Origin: Desulfurivibrio sp. | GTDB lineage: Bacteria; Desulfobacterota; Desulfobulbia; Desulfobulbales; SURF-16 | DNA length: 64,000 bases | Assembly: GCA_003605035.1 (NCBI GenBank) | Contig: QZKJ01000060.1 | Span: forward strand, 1-64,000 | Reading direction: 5' to 3' | Shown: piece by piece, positions 8,128 through 17,306 of the stretch | Layout: the number at the start of each line of letters is the position of its first letter | Position numbering within the stretch: the stretch's first letter is position 1 | The notes under the pieces: model-generated | What the model saw: only the letters and a program-made list of their open reading frames with translations | Database searches by the model: none | Told to the model about the DNA's origin: nothing | Translations under genes and position numbers: made by a program

Positions 8128-9343
8128 AGTGAAATTTATCATACTGGTCGGCGACGGCATGGGGGACCTGCCGCTGGACGAGTTGCACGGCATGACCCCT
8201 CTTGAATATGCCCATACCCCGGCCATGGATTTTGTGGCCGGCCACGGCATGCTTGGTCTGCTGCAAACCGTGCCGCCCGGTTTTCATCCCGGCAGCGACG
8301 TGGCCAATCTGTCTCTGCTCGGCTACAGGCCCGAAGAGGTCTACACCGGCAGATCGCCGCTGGAAGCGGCAAGTCTGGGGGTTGACCTGGCGGCAAATGA
8401 AATTGCCTTCCGCTGCAACCTGGTGAATATGACGCGAAAAGACGACATGGTCACCATGGTGGATTACAGCGGCGGACATATCGACACGGCTGAGGCGCGC
8501 CAACTGATTGAGGCCATCAACAGGGAAATCAGCAGTGACCTCTTCACCCTCTATCCCGGGGTCAGCTACCGGCATCTGTTTGTTTACCGAGGGGATGCGG
8601 CAGGGCTGGTCACGGTTCCCCCCCATGATTACACCGGCCGGGATGTGACCCGGTACTGGCAAAGATATGAACAGTACCCACCCTTGCGGCAATTTATCAG
8701 CAAGGCCTGCGAGATCCTGCAGAACCACCCGCTGAACCGGAAAAGAGAGCAGCAGGGCAAGCTTGCCGCTAATGGCGTCTGGCTGTGGGGCGAAGGCAAG
8801 GCCCCGACCATGAAAACCTTGAAACAGAATTTCGGTGTCAGCGGCGCCCTCATTTCCGCGGTGGATCTGCTGAAGGGAATAGGGGTTTATGCAGGCATGG
8901 AGGTGGTGCATGTCCCCGGCGCCACCGGTTATCTTGATACCGACTACCAGGGCAAGGTTGCCGCGGCTCTCAGTGCCCTTGCCCGGCATGACCTGGTGCT
9001 GGTGCATGTGGAGGCGCCTGATGAGACCGGCCATCAGGGACTGCTCAAGGAGAAAATTCAGGCCATTGAAGATTTTGACCGCCGGGTTGTTCAGAAAATT
9101 CTTGACGGGATGGAACATGGTCGGGATTTCCGGCTGGTGGTGTGCATGGACCATTTCACGCCGATCAGCATGAAAACCCATATCGCCGTCCCTGTCCCCT
9201 TTGCCCTGTTTGACTCCCGCAGCCCTGGCCGGAAGAATACCCTCACCTACAGCGAAAAAAACGGGGCGGACAGCGGCCTTCTTTTTGCCAATGGGGAGGA
9301 TTTCTTCAAATTTTTGCTGACCAACCACAACCCGTCGAAATAG
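8114..9343 (+). CDS. ApgM-family phosphoglycerate mutase-like protein (possible alternative homoserine kinase)
   Basis: 409-residue alkaline-phosphatase-superfamily protein of the ApgM group. Visible metal and catalytic motifs are LVGDGMGDLP near the N-terminus, HPGSDVANLSLLGY with the candidate nucleophile Ser, TGRSPLEAA, VHVEAPDETGHQG and VVCMDHFTP near the C-terminus. It starts inside the end of hom (ATG 8114 or 8117). In many genomes this subgroup sits next to hom or threonine synthase and was proposed to supply homoserine kinase activity; the sequence alone cannot decide between that and 2,3-bisphosphoglycerate-independent mutase. No thrB or thrC is in the window. Confidence 0.85.
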   Translation: MMASKVKFIILVGDGMGDLPLDELHGMTPLEYAHTPAMDFVAGHGMLGLLQTVPPGFHPGSDVANLSLLGYRPEEVYTGRSPLEAASLGVDLAANEIAFRCNLVNMTRKDDMVTMVDYSGGHIDTAEARQLIEAINREISSDLFTLYPGVSYRHLFVYRGDAAGLVTVPPHDYTGRDVTRYWQRYEQYPPLRQFISKACEILQNHPLNRKREQQGKLAANGVWLWGEGKAPTMKTLKQNFGVSGALISAVDLLKGIGVYAGMEVVHVPGATGYLDTDYQGKVAAALSALARHDLVLVHVEAPDETGHQGLLKEKIQAIEDFDRRVVQKILDGMEHGRDFRLVVCMDHFTPISMKTHIAVPVPFALFDSRSPGRKNTLTYSEKNGADSGLLFANGEDFFKFLLTNHNPSK

Positions 9344-9814
9344 ATGTCATCCCTAAAGATCAGCCTCACCGAGCCGGCTCACCTCTGCTCCTACCGTGTT
9401 CTCTACGGCGATACCGATGCCGGCGGCGTGGTCTATAATGCCAATTACCTCCGTTTTTTTGAACTTGGCCGGACAAGTTTCATGAGGCAGTTTGTCGCCT
9501 CCTACCGGGAAATTGAAGAGGCCGGCTTCATTCTGCCGGTGGTGGAATCCTATCTGCGCTATAAGGCGCCGGCACGCTATGACGACCTGCTTACCATCAA
9601 AACCTCCCTGCAGCAGATTTCCGAGTACTCCTGGCGCTTCAATCACCACATCCTGCTTACCGCAAACGACAGGCTGCTGGTCAAGGGCTTTACGGTCCAT
9701 GCCTGTGTAACCAAAGCAGGAAAACTTGTCAAACTGCCAGCCGCATACCTCGACAGGCTTGCCGGGGTTGCCGCTGCCCCTGCCCATAACCCAGGGCCCT
9801 CCCGCAATTTTTGA
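9344..9814 (+). CDS. YbgC-like acyl-CoA thioesterase (hotdog fold)
   Basis: 156-residue single-hotdog thioesterase. The segment YGDTDAGGVVYNANYLRFFE contains the catalytic Asp and the YNANYL helix of the 4-hydroxybenzoyl-CoA thioesterase/YbgC group; LRYKAPARYDDLL is the second typical strand region. Its ATG directly follows the TAG of the ApgM-like gene, so it is probably translated from the same message. YbgC usually sits in tol operons; here it is 5 kb away from tolQ on the other strand. Substrate unknown. Confidence 0.85.
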   Translation: MSSLKISLTEPAHLCSYRVLYGDTDAGGVVYNANYLRFFELGRTSFMRQFVASYREIEEAGFILPVVESYLRYKAPARYDDLLTIKTSLQQISEYSWRFNHHILLTANDRLLVKGFTVHACVTKAGKLVKLPAAYLDRLAGVAAAPAHNPGPSRNF

Positions 9815-9903
9815 AGAATAGTCTGCAGTTAGCAGGATGTTCACCTCGAGCCGCCGCTCGCCGCAACTTTATAATTAATTCCATCACCACCCTGTAACAT
9901 TTG

Positions 9904-9932
9904 TTGACACAGCAAACTCTTTGCAGTAAATG
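9904..9932 (+). promoter_or_regulatory. Possible promoter of the TorD-molybdoenzyme operon
   Basis: TTGACA (9904-9909) followed after 17 nt by TAAATG (9927-9932), about 65 nt upstream of the TorD-like start. The -35 is perfect, the -10 weak; nothing else in 9815-9995 looks like a promoter. Confidence 0.4.
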
Positions 9933-9995
9933 TATTGCATTTGTGTCCAAACAGATATAGATATTACCAATGGAACTCATCGAAACAACAAATGA

Positions 9996-10559
9996 ATGAA
10001 TGAAGCTACCCGGATCTCCATGGCGGATATATTCCGTTTTCTTGCCCAGGCGATGCGCTATCCTGCGGCAGAGTGGTTCAACGACGATTTTCAGTCAGTC
10101 CTGTTGCAGCTGCTTAACGAGCTGCACTGGCAGGAAGAGCAGGAAGAGTTGCGCCTGGCCATGGCCCGGGCGGAGAATTTTCTCGAGGATGTGCAGATTG
10201 AACATACCCGGCTCTTTATTAATGCGATTCCCCATGTGGCAGCCGCCCCCTATGCCTCGGTGCACTATAAAGGGGACGGCACCCTGTATGGAGCCATTGC
10301 TGAACAGACGAAGAAATTTTACCGCAGCAAGGGTTTTACCCTGGCCAGGGAAAACGATCTTCCTGATCATCTCGTTTATGAGCTGGAATTTCTGGCTTTA
10401 CTTGCCAAGGAAGATCCTGACGGGCAGCGGGAATTTCTGTACAGCCTGTTCACCCCGTGGTTTGACATTTTCAGAAATAAGGTTTTGAGGGAGGCTCACC
10501 ATCCTTATTATAGGATCGTGGTGAATTTAATTGACTTTTTTACGAGGGAGGAGCTGTAA
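9996..10559 (+). CDS. TorD/DmsD-family molybdoenzyme maturation chaperone
   Basis: 187-residue all-helical cytoplasmic chaperone that binds a Tat signal peptide and the apo-molybdoenzyme during cofactor insertion. Family marks are the EHTRLFINAIPHVAAAPYAS segment and DHLVYELEFLALLA. It ends one base before the ATG of the molybdopterin subunit, whose ribosome-binding site GGAGGAG lies inside its last codons. The gene order chaperone–catalytic subunit identifies the client. Confidence 0.9.
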   Translation: MNEATRISMADIFRFLAQAMRYPAAEWFNDDFQSVLLQLLNELHWQEEQEELRLAMARAENFLEDVQIEHTRLFINAIPHVAAAPYASVHYKGDGTLYGAIAEQTKKFYRSKGFTLARENDLPDHLVYELEFLALLAKEDPDGQREFLYSLFTPWFDIFRNKVLREAHHPYYRIVVNLIDFFTREEL

Positions 10560-10560
10560 C

Positions 10561-12792
10561 ATGTCTTTTAAGGTGACACGACGCAAATTCCTGCAAACCG
10601 CATCGCTCGCTGCCGCCACTTTACCACTTGCCAAAGTGGTGTCAGCAGAAACAGGGTTTGTCAGAGATCCCTTTACACCCCCGGGAAGTTTTGCGGGTAC
10701 GCAGACGGTAACCGGCGGCGTCTGTGAAATGTGTTTCTGGCGCTGTCAGCTGGTGGGGAAGGTCCGTGACAAGAAACTTGTCAAACTGGAAGGCAATCCG
10801 AAAAGCATTGATAACGGCAAATCAATCTGCGCCCGCGGTAATGCCGGCATCAAACTGCTGTATGACCCGGACCGCCTGAAATTCCCCTTGAAAAATATCG
10901 GGGAAAGAGGCAAGCCGGTCTGGAAACAGATTTCCTGGCAGGAGGCGCTTGACGAATGCGGCGCCAGACTGAAGGCTGTGCAGGAAAAATACGGCAGCCA
11001 CAGCATAGCCATGTTTCCCCATGGCGCCTCAGCCAAATATCCCATGGATTTCTTTGAGAAGGTAGTCGGCACCCACAATGTGAGCGAGGCCTCATTCTTC
11101 CAGTGCCGCGGCATCCGCGACAGCGCCTATATGGCAACGTTCAGTGTGCCGCCGGACGAGAGTGTTGACATGGCCAATGCCAAGGCCATTCTCTTGATCG
11201 GCTGTCATTTCGGGGAGAACGTGCATGTCTCCCACGTCAAGGCGTACCTCAAGGGCCTGGAAAATGGCGCCAGGCTCGTTGTTGTTGACCCGCGTTATTC
11301 CGCCTCAGCGGCAAAATCCCATATCTGGGTGCAGATCAAACCGGGAACAGATACCGCCTTTCTGCTTGCCGTCATGAACTACCTGGTGACAAAGGACAAA
11401 TATGACAAAAATTTTGTCAAGGCCCACTGCGTAGGGTTTGCCGAGTTTAAACAAGGCATCGCCCATGCCTCACTGGATTGGGCGGCAAAGATCTGCGATG
11501 TCCCGGCCCAACAGATCCAGGAGGTGGCTGAACTGCTGGCGGCCAATGCCCCCAACGTTTCCATCCATCCGGGGCGGCATGTGAGCTGGCATGGCAACGA
11601 TTTTCAACGTGTGCGCGCCCAGGCCTGCCTGACCGCTCTGCTTGGCGCAGTCGGCGTCAAGGGAGGGTTCGTCAAGCCGAAAGGGGTCAAGGTCAAGGGG
11701 ATCAGCTGGCCGGGCAGTGAACATGGCGGAGAATATAATCTGCGCCTGCTGGCTGACAAACACCATTACGCGCCCCCCGGGACACCGACCGAGTTGATCC
11801 GCGATGCCTGCATTTCGGGCAAGCCCTACCCGATCAAGGGTTGTGTGGTCTGGGGCCAGAATCCCATCCAGACCATTCCCAATCCGCAGAAAACCATCGC
11901 GGCCCTGCAGCAGATGGATTTTGTCATGTGCGTGGATATCATGCCCACCGACATCACCATGTATGCCGACATCCTGCTGCCGGAGCCCTGTTATCTGGAA
12001 AAATATGATTTCATCAAAACAGGCACCCAGTGGAATTTTGCCGACAAGCATCAGCAGTACATCGCCCCCAGGATGCCGCTGGTGGATGCCATGTTCGAGC
12101 GCAGGGACGGCGTCTGGATCATGAATGAAATTGCCAGGCGCATGGGCCATGGGGACAAGATTCCCGTCAACAGCGTGGAAGAAAAGGTCAACAAGGAGCT
12201 CGCCGCGGTCAATCTTTCCATTGACCAGCTGAAAAAAGAAGACGGCATTCATATTCAGGACGGCAAGGATCCCTATGGCGTGGAAGAGGACTTCGAGGTT
12301 CTGCTGTACAATGAGGATCTGGAGGACAACGGTTATCCGGCGGTGCCCACCTACATCGCGGTCGACGATGCGCCGAAGGGGTTTGCCCGGCTGGTTTACG
12401 GCCGGGCGCCGGTGCATACCTTCAACCGCAGCCAGAACAATGTCTGGCTGCATCATGCCATGCCGGTGAATCCTCTGTGGCTCAATGATGAAATTGCCAG
12501 GGAAATGGGCCTGCAGGATGGCGATGAGATTGAACTGGTCAACAGCGAAGGCGTCAAGTCATCCTCCAAGACAGTGGTCAAGGTTACCCCCGGCATCCGT
12601 AAGGATACCGTATATATGGCCCATGGCTATGGTTCCAGAAATCCCCTGTTGACGCTTGGTTTCCACGCCGGCGCTGATGATCAGGAACTGATCACCAGGC
12701 TGGCGATTGATCCGGAGACTGGCTGCAACGGCATGCGCAACAATTTTGTCAAAATTGTTAAAGATGGAAAAGCACTTGATATCCCAGCATAA
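10561..12792 (+). CDS. Tat-exported molybdopterin oxidoreductase, PsrA/PhsA-type catalytic subunit
   Basis: 743-residue bis-molybdopterin enzyme of the DMSO-reductase superfamily. The start at 10561 gives a Tat signal (TRRKFLQTASLAAATLPLA); an ATG 30 nt upstream would bury it. Cys55, Cys58, Cys62 and Cys90 form the N-terminal [4Fe-4S] site. Cys182 in SFFQCRGIRD is the likely Mo ligand, as in polysulfide/thiosulfate reductases. The C-terminal cofactor-binding domain spans ~610-740. With the ferredoxin subunit downstream it should form a periplasmic AB enzyme acting on an inorganic sulfur compound or similar oxyanion. No NrfD-type membrane subunit is present. Substrate (polysulfide, thiosulfate, tetrathionate, other) is not resolvable here. 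Confidence 0.9.
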   Translation: MSFKVTRRKFLQTASLAAATLPLAKVVSAETGFVRDPFTPPGSFAGTQTVTGGVCEMCFWRCQLVGKVRDKKLVKLEGNPKSIDNGKSICARGNAGIKLLYDPDRLKFPLKNIGERGKPVWKQISWQEALDECGARLKAVQEKYGSHSIAMFPHGASAKYPMDFFEKVVGTHNVSEASFFQCRGIRDSAYMATFSVPPDESVDMANAKAILLIGCHFGENVHVSHVKAYLKGLENGARLVVVDPRYSASAAKSHIWVQIKPGTDTAFLLAVMNYLVTKDKYDKNFVKAHCVGFAEFKQGIAHASLDWAAKICDVPAQQIQEVAELLAANAPNVSIHPGRHVSWHGNDFQRVRAQACLTALLGAVGVKGGFVKPKGVKVKGISWPGSEHGGEYNLRLLADKHHYAPPGTPTELIRDACISGKPYPIKGCVVWGQNPIQTIPNPQKTIAALQQMDFVMCVDIMPTDITMYADILLPEPCYLEKYDFIKTGTQWNFADKHQQYIAPRMPLVDAMFERRDGVWIMNEIARRMGHGDKIPVNSVEEKVNKELAAVNLSIDQLKKEDGIHIQDGKDPYGVEEDFEVLLYNEDLEDNGYPAVPTYIAVDDAPKGFARLVYGRAPVHTFNRSQNNVWLHHAMPVNPLWLNDEIAREMGLQDGDEIELVNSEGVKSSSKTVVKVTPGIRKDTVYMAHGYGSRNPLLTLGFHAGADDQELITRLAIDPETGCNGMRNNFVKIVKDGKALDIPA

Positions 12793-12886
12793 TCTGCGTT
12801 TGAGTCCACCGGAAGCTTACGTTTTCCGCCTAAATAGTTTATAGAGACTCTAACGACTGATACGTCATCAAGGAGGTATAAACCTT

Positions 12887-13693
12887 ATGCAGTACGGAAT
12901 GATTATCGATTTAGATAGATGTGTGGGATGTCATGCCTGCACAATTGCCTGCAAGGCGGAATGGGACGTCCCGGCCGATAAGGAACGTAACTGGGTCAGA
13001 CGTCTTGGCCCGGCCAATACGCCGGAAGGTCTTGCCTCAACCTATTACCCGGGTTTATGCAATCACTGCAATGAGCCTTCCTGTGTGCCTGTCTGTCCGG
13101 CTGATGCCATTGAGAAAACCTTCACGGACGGCAAAACCGGCCAAACCAAAACCATGGAGGTTGCCGCCACCTACAAGGATCCCTTTAACGGCACCGTGCA
13201 GATCGACCAGGACCGCTGCCTCGGCTGCGGCGCCTGTGCCGATGCCTGCCCTTATGGGGCACGCTATGTCAACACCGATATCAAGAATGAGGAGATCGGT
13301 GGAGAGGGCATCGCTGACAAATGCACCTACTGCATGCCGAGGGTGGCCAAGGGTCTTGAACCCTCATGCGTACAGACCTGCCTGGCTAATGCCCGCATTT
13401 TCGGCGACCTTGACGATCCCAACTCGGAGGTGGCCAGGTATGTGAAAAAAGGCGCCAAGGGGCTTACTTCAGCGGCCGTCAATATCAGACCGAACAGCCG
13501 TTATTATGGCAACAGGAAGGATATGCATCTGCTGACCACCACCAGCACGCCAACCGAGATGCCGGCCGCTTCGCTGCGCCGGAGCCTCATGGCCCGGCTG
13601 AAACCCGAGCTGCGCAAGGTGAAAAACCTTGGCCTGCTCGGCCTGGCCGGCGCCGTCCTGGTTGCTGGTTCCGATGAAGGCAGCAATGAGTAG
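12887..13693 (+). CDS. Four-cluster ferredoxin-like electron-transfer subunit of the molybdoenzyme
   Basis: 268-residue DmsB/PsrB/NrfC-type iron-sulfur protein that passes electrons to or from the molybdenum subunit. Four Cys groups are visible: CVGCHACTIAC (12-22), CNHCNEPSCVPVC, CLGCGACADAC and CTYC with CVQTC. It has no export signal of its own, as expected for a partner carried by the Tat-signal subunit. The C-terminus has a short hydrophobic stretch (NLGLLGLAGAVLVAG) that might contact the membrane. AAGGAGGT lies just upstream of the ATG. It follows the catalytic gene by 94 nt and ends at a strong terminator. Confidence 0.93.
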   Translation: MQYGMIIDLDRCVGCHACTIACKAEWDVPADKERNWVRRLGPANTPEGLASTYYPGLCNHCNEPSCVPVCPADAIEKTFTDGKTGQTKTMEVAATYKDPFNGTVQIDQDRCLGCGACADACPYGARYVNTDIKNEEIGGEGIADKCTYCMPRVAKGLEPSCVQTCLANARIFGDLDDPNSEVARYVKKGAKGLTSAAVNIRPNSRYYGNRKDMHLLTTTSTPTEMPAASLRRSLMARLKPELRKVKNLGLLGLAGAVLVAGSDEGSNE

Positions 13694-13710
13694 TTGCATT
13701 GCCTGGACAT

Positions 13711-13746
13711 AAAAAAAGCCCGCCGTTAACCAGGCGGGCTTTTTTT
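13711..13746. terminator. Bidirectional intrinsic terminator
   Basis: AAAAAAAGCCCGCC, loop GTTAACCA, GGCGGGCTTTTTTT: a GC-rich stem flanked by A and T runs, so it can end transcripts from both sides. It lies between the ferredoxin subunit and the convergent diguanylate cyclase gene. Confidence 0.92.
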
Positions 13747-13762
13747 ATGCAAATCCACAGGA

Positions 13763-15415
13763 TTATATTCTTTTTCTTTTTTTAGACAGATACATCAGCT
13801 TGTCGGCCCTGGCGATGAGCTCCTCAATTTCACACGGTTTGTGATTGTCATAGGCGACAACGCCGAAGCTGATGCCAATGACAAAACCGAGTTCCTTTTT
13901 TTCATTTTCTTCCTGCAGCAATGTCTCGAACCTGTCTGAGATTTTTTTCTCCTCCCCGGTTCGCGAACTGTCAGAAAGCAGAACGGCGAACTCGTCGCCG
14001 CCGAGACGGGCAATAATATCCGAGCGCCGAAAGGAAGCGAGCAATTTCGCTACCTTGACCAGCAGCATATCGCCAATGTCATGTCCATAGGTGTCATTCA
14101 CCCATTTCAGGTTATCCACGTCGGCAAAGAGTAAAAAGAGTTTTCCCTGGTTACGGTCGGCAATACGCAGCTGCTTCTTGGCCATCATCATGAAACCACG
14201 TCGATTCAACAGGCCGGTCAGCTCATCGGTGATGGATAATGAATGCAGTTTATTCTCAAGTTTTTTCTGTTCGGTGATATCCAGGAAACTTTCAACAATA
14301 TACTGTCTTTCATTAATCATGCAGACAGTGGCTGTTTTGAGAATATGCATGGTTTGGCCAGTACGTTTCTTGACCGCCTGGGTGGTCAGGTGGGTCGATT
14401 TCCCCTTTTGTAAAACCGGACAGGTTTCGTGCTCAGACGGGGGACAGAGCAGGTCCCGGCAGTCGTGGGCCAGCAGATCCGTCCTGGTAATGCCAAACAA
14501 CTCAAGGGCGCGGGGATTGGCATCAATGATTGTTTTTGATTCAACATCAACGACAATAATCCCCGCCTGCACGGAATTGAAAATTGAATGCAGGTACTCT
14601 TTTGTTTCCCTGAGACGTTCCTCGGCAATCTTTGTTTTGCTGATATCCTTGATGATCGCCACCACTGTGGCGCTCTGCCGGTCATGGACAGGAAGAAAAC
14701 TTATGGCAACCTGCTGGCGGTTGAACACCACCGGATCCTCGTCGCTGATCTGCCGGGGCAGGCCATCTTTTCGTTGCAGCAGCTCCTGAATACGGATCCG
14801 GTCATTGCCTGAAAAAAGCTGCGTAAAATCCCAGGCCAGCAACCTTTCCCGGGCCAGGCCGGCCAGCTGTGCCGCCGCCGGATTGGCAAAAATTATCCGG
14901 TTATCGGCGGCAAGCTCGACGATCCCCTCGCTCATGTTGTTCAGCACTACCTGCAAATGCCGGTTGGCGGCCAGCAGTTCCTTGGAGATTTCCCGCGGAA
15001 AAAGATCTTCGGTGCCGAGAACATGATGCATGCCAGGTTTGATAAAATCACCCGTTGATATTTTTCTTGCGACATCAAGGACATGGGATACCAGATGCGG
15101 CCCCTTGGCAATACAGGCGTGCACCCCCTGCAGCTCGCATTCATCGCCGGCTTCGACCGCCACGCCGGAGATGACCACAATCCTGGTATGCTCCAGGCCT
15201 TTTCTGCCGGATATCATCTGACAGAACTGTTCGCCGTTGATATTGGGCATGATGAGATCAAGAAAAATGATATCCGGGGCAAATCTATCCAGACAATCAA
15301 AGGCGGAAAGACCGTCTTCAGCGCACTCGACCTGGAATTTATCTTTTTCCAGCGCCGCAGAGAGCATTTTCCTGATGACCGGATTGTTATCAACAATGAG
15401 AATTTTATTCATCAA
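13763..15415 (-). CDS. REC–PAS–PAS–GGDEF diguanylate cyclase
   Basis: 550-residue cytoplasmic response regulator predicted to make cyclic di-GMP. Residues ~3-115 are a receiver with phospho-acceptor Asp53 (IIFLDLIMPN). Two PAS domains follow (~150-260, NNMSEGIVELAADNRIIFAN; ~275-375, FNSVQAGIIVVDVESKTIID). The GGDEF domain starts at DELTGLLNRRGF (~390) and keeps an intact GGDEF signature. An RxxD inhibitory site (RRSD) lies five residues before it, predicting active synthesis with product feedback. Monocistronic and convergent with the molybdoenzyme operon; no cognate kinase is adjacent. Confidence 0.93.
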   Translation of the reverse strand: MMNKILIVDNNPVIRKMLSAALEKDKFQVECAEDGLSAFDCLDRFAPDIIFLDLIMPNINGEQFCQMISGRKGLEHTRIVVISGVAVEAGDECELQGVHACIAKGPHLVSHVLDVARKISTGDFIKPGMHHVLGTEDLFPREISKELLAANRHLQVVLNNMSEGIVELAADNRIIFANPAAAQLAGLARERLLAWDFTQLFSGNDRIRIQELLQRKDGLPRQISDEDPVVFNRQQVAISFLPVHDRQSATVVAIIKDISKTKIAEERLRETKEYLHSIFNSVQAGIIVVDVESKTIIDANPRALELFGITRTDLLAHDCRDLLCPPSEHETCPVLQKGKSTHLTTQAVKKRTGQTMHILKTATVCMINERQYIVESFLDITEQKKLENKLHSLSITDELTGLLNRRGFMMMAKKQLRIADRNQGKLFLLFADVDNLKWVNDTYGHDIGDMLLVKVAKLLASFRRSDIIARLGGDEFAVLLSDSSRTGEEKKISDRFETLLQEENEKKELGFVIGISFGVVAYDNHKPCEIEELIARADKLMYLSKKRKRI

Positions 15416-15516
15416 CGGAAAGATTTCAGCTGAAGTGGAAGGGCCTACATTGATTTATTATTAAAATTACCACGTTACCAGCGGAGGGTAAAGAAAAAAA
15501 CATGTTAGGAGAAAAC

Positions 15517-15987
15517 TCAGCCCTGCTGACGCAATGCCTCGAACAAGACAATGCCGGCAGCCATGGCCAGGTTGAGACTTCTGATATGGGGATTGGACAT
15601 GGGAATGGAAAAGCAGCGGTCATGGTACAATGCCAGTATCTCTTCGGAAATCCCCTTGGTTTCCTTGCCGAAGATAAGAAAATCCCCGGGCTTGAACCGG
15701 GCTTGCGTGTAACGCCTCGGGGCTTTCTTGCTCAGGAAAAACAGCCTGTTTTCATCCTGGGCCTGCAGGAACGCCTCCAGGTTATCCCAATAGACGATCT
15801 GCACAAACTGCCAGTAATCGAGGCCGGCCCGTTTGAGGTGTCTGTCGTCCGTGCTGAAACCAAGCGGCCTGACCAGGTGAAGGATGGAGTCTGTTGCGCC
15901 GCAGAGCCTGGCAATACTGCCGGTGTTGGGCGGGATCTCCGGCTCCACCAGGACAATATTGAATGGCGGCCTCATTATGCCGGGCAT
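15517..15987 (-). CDS. trmL: tRNA (cytidine(34)-2'-O)-methyltransferase TrmL
   Basis: SPOUT-fold methyltransferase acting on the wobble base of leucine tRNAs. The 156 residues have the family motifs: NIVLVEPEIPPNTGSIARLC at the N-terminus, FGKETKGI in the middle and the trefoil-knot SAM site IPMSNPHIRSLNLAMAAGI near the C-terminus. Its ATG shares one base with the TGA of the upstream peptidase gene (TGATG), suggesting translational coupling. Confidence 0.94.
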   Translation of the reverse strand: MPGIMRPPFNIVLVEPEIPPNTGSIARLCGATDSILHLVRPLGFSTDDRHLKRAGLDYWQFVQIVYWDNLEAFLQAQDENRLFFLSKKAPRRYTQARFKPGDFLIFGKETKGISEEILALYHDRCFSIPMSNPHIRSLNLAMAAGIVLFEALRQQG

Positions 15988-17306
15988 CAGAGCATGGTCA
16001 ACTGTTCATCAGGTTTGATCAGCAGATGGCGGACATAAAGGAGATCAGGGGTGGGTGACGTTTCAATCAAACCGGTAAGGGCGGCTATGTGACTTTTAAA
16101 CATGGCAAGCTTTTCACCCTGCAATGTCGATTTCGGCTTCAGATCCAGACTGAAGGGGTCATGAAAGTTGCCAAGCTGCTGGACACGGTAATCAAGATGC
16201 GGACCAGTGGAAATTCCTGAAGATCCCACATAACCGATAATCTGCTTCATGGTGACGTCACTGCCCCGCTTCAGCCCTTTTCTGAAGCGGGAGAGATGCC
16301 CGTAATAGGTTTTATAGCCGCCGGGATGGGAAATGATGACCTGCCGGCCGAAGCCGCCTTTGAAGCCGACATAGGAAACAGTACCATCCGCGGTTGCCAT
16401 GACCGGCGTGCCGACCGGAGCGGCGAGATCGACCCCCAGATGCGGCCGCACGCGCCCGGAAATCGGGTGAATGCGCCGGGAGCTGAAGGTGGAGGTGACC
16501 CTGCCCAGGGGAACAGGTGATTTAATGAAAGAGGTTCCCAGTTCCTCACCGTCTGCCTCAAAATATGAGCCCTCTTTGGCGGCATCGGGTTGATAAAAAA
16601 AGCCTTCAAAGGTCTGGCCTTTTTCCTGCTGATAACGGGCATAGAGGATGTTGCCATAGCCGACGAATTCATCGTCCTTGAAATATTTTTCCACAACAAG
16701 CCGAAAGGTATCGTCTTTCTGTAATTCCGTGTTGAAATCGATGCGGGATGAGAAGATGTCGGCAAAAGCGTATACCAGGGGCGCCTTCATCTGATTTTTC
16801 GCAAAGGCGTCAAACAGGGAGGTCGAGATGGAATCCTCAATCATACAGGTCTTGATTGACACATTAATGGCATCTCGCTGGGCCACAAAGGTGTCTTCGT
16901 TTCTGGTTACTGAATAGGACTCCAGCGGGCCGGTTTCATATTCACAGCGCATAAGCTGCCCCTGATCGTCCAGGAAAACACGATATTTATCCTTTGGCCG
17001 TAACCGCCGGAAATCAAGACAGCTGGACAGATTGTCCAGGATCTGCTGCTGTACCTCTGGATTGATGTTATAGCGCGACAGTGATTGACTCAGGGTGTCG
17101 CCGGATTGCAACTCCCCCTCAACCAGGGTGTAAAACATATCCGTTTCGTTGTCATCCTGCTTACTGTCGCAGGAAACGGACGAAACGGCTGCTGAGGAGG
17201 GGATATTATCGCTGTTATCAGGCGTGGCAAGGTATAAAAAAAAAGCAAAAAGAGCGGAAAGGGAAAAGGTGGAGCCGAGAATTATAATTTTTCTTGCTGA
17301 TGTCAT
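15987..17306 (-). CDS. M23-family (LytM) cell-wall endopeptidase, MepM-like
   Basis: Predicted periplasmic peptidoglycan peptidase, 439 residues. An N-terminal membrane anchor or uncleaved signal (~6-27) precedes an OapA/LysM-like region (LQSGDTLSQSLSRYNI) and a C-terminal M23 domain (~285-390) with RRIHPISGRVRPHLGVDLAA (the HxxxD zinc motif) and the late motif GPHLDYRV. The usual HxH is HxD here, a variant I recall from other proteobacterial homologues, so activity is still plausible. Co-transcribed with trmL; diverges from lysC. Confidence 0.88.
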   Translation of the reverse strand: MTSARKIIILGSTFSLSALFAFFLYLATPDNSDNIPSSAAVSSVSCDSKQDDNETDMFYTLVEGELQSGDTLSQSLSRYNINPEVQQQILDNLSSCLDFRRLRPKDKYRVFLDDQGQLMRCEYETGPLESYSVTRNEDTFVAQRDAINVSIKTCMIEDSISTSLFDAFAKNQMKAPLVYAFADIFSSRIDFNTELQKDDTFRLVVEKYFKDDEFVGYGNILYARYQQEKGQTFEGFFYQPDAAKEGSYFEADGEELGTSFIKSPVPLGRVTSTFSSRRIHPISGRVRPHLGVDLAAPVGTPVMATADGTVSYVGFKGGFGRQVIISHPGGYKTYYGHLSRFRKGLKRGSDVTMKQIIGYVGSSGISTGPHLDYRVQQLGNFHDPFSLDLKPKSTLQGEKLAMFKSHIAALTGLIETSPTPDLLYVRHLLIKPDEQLTML

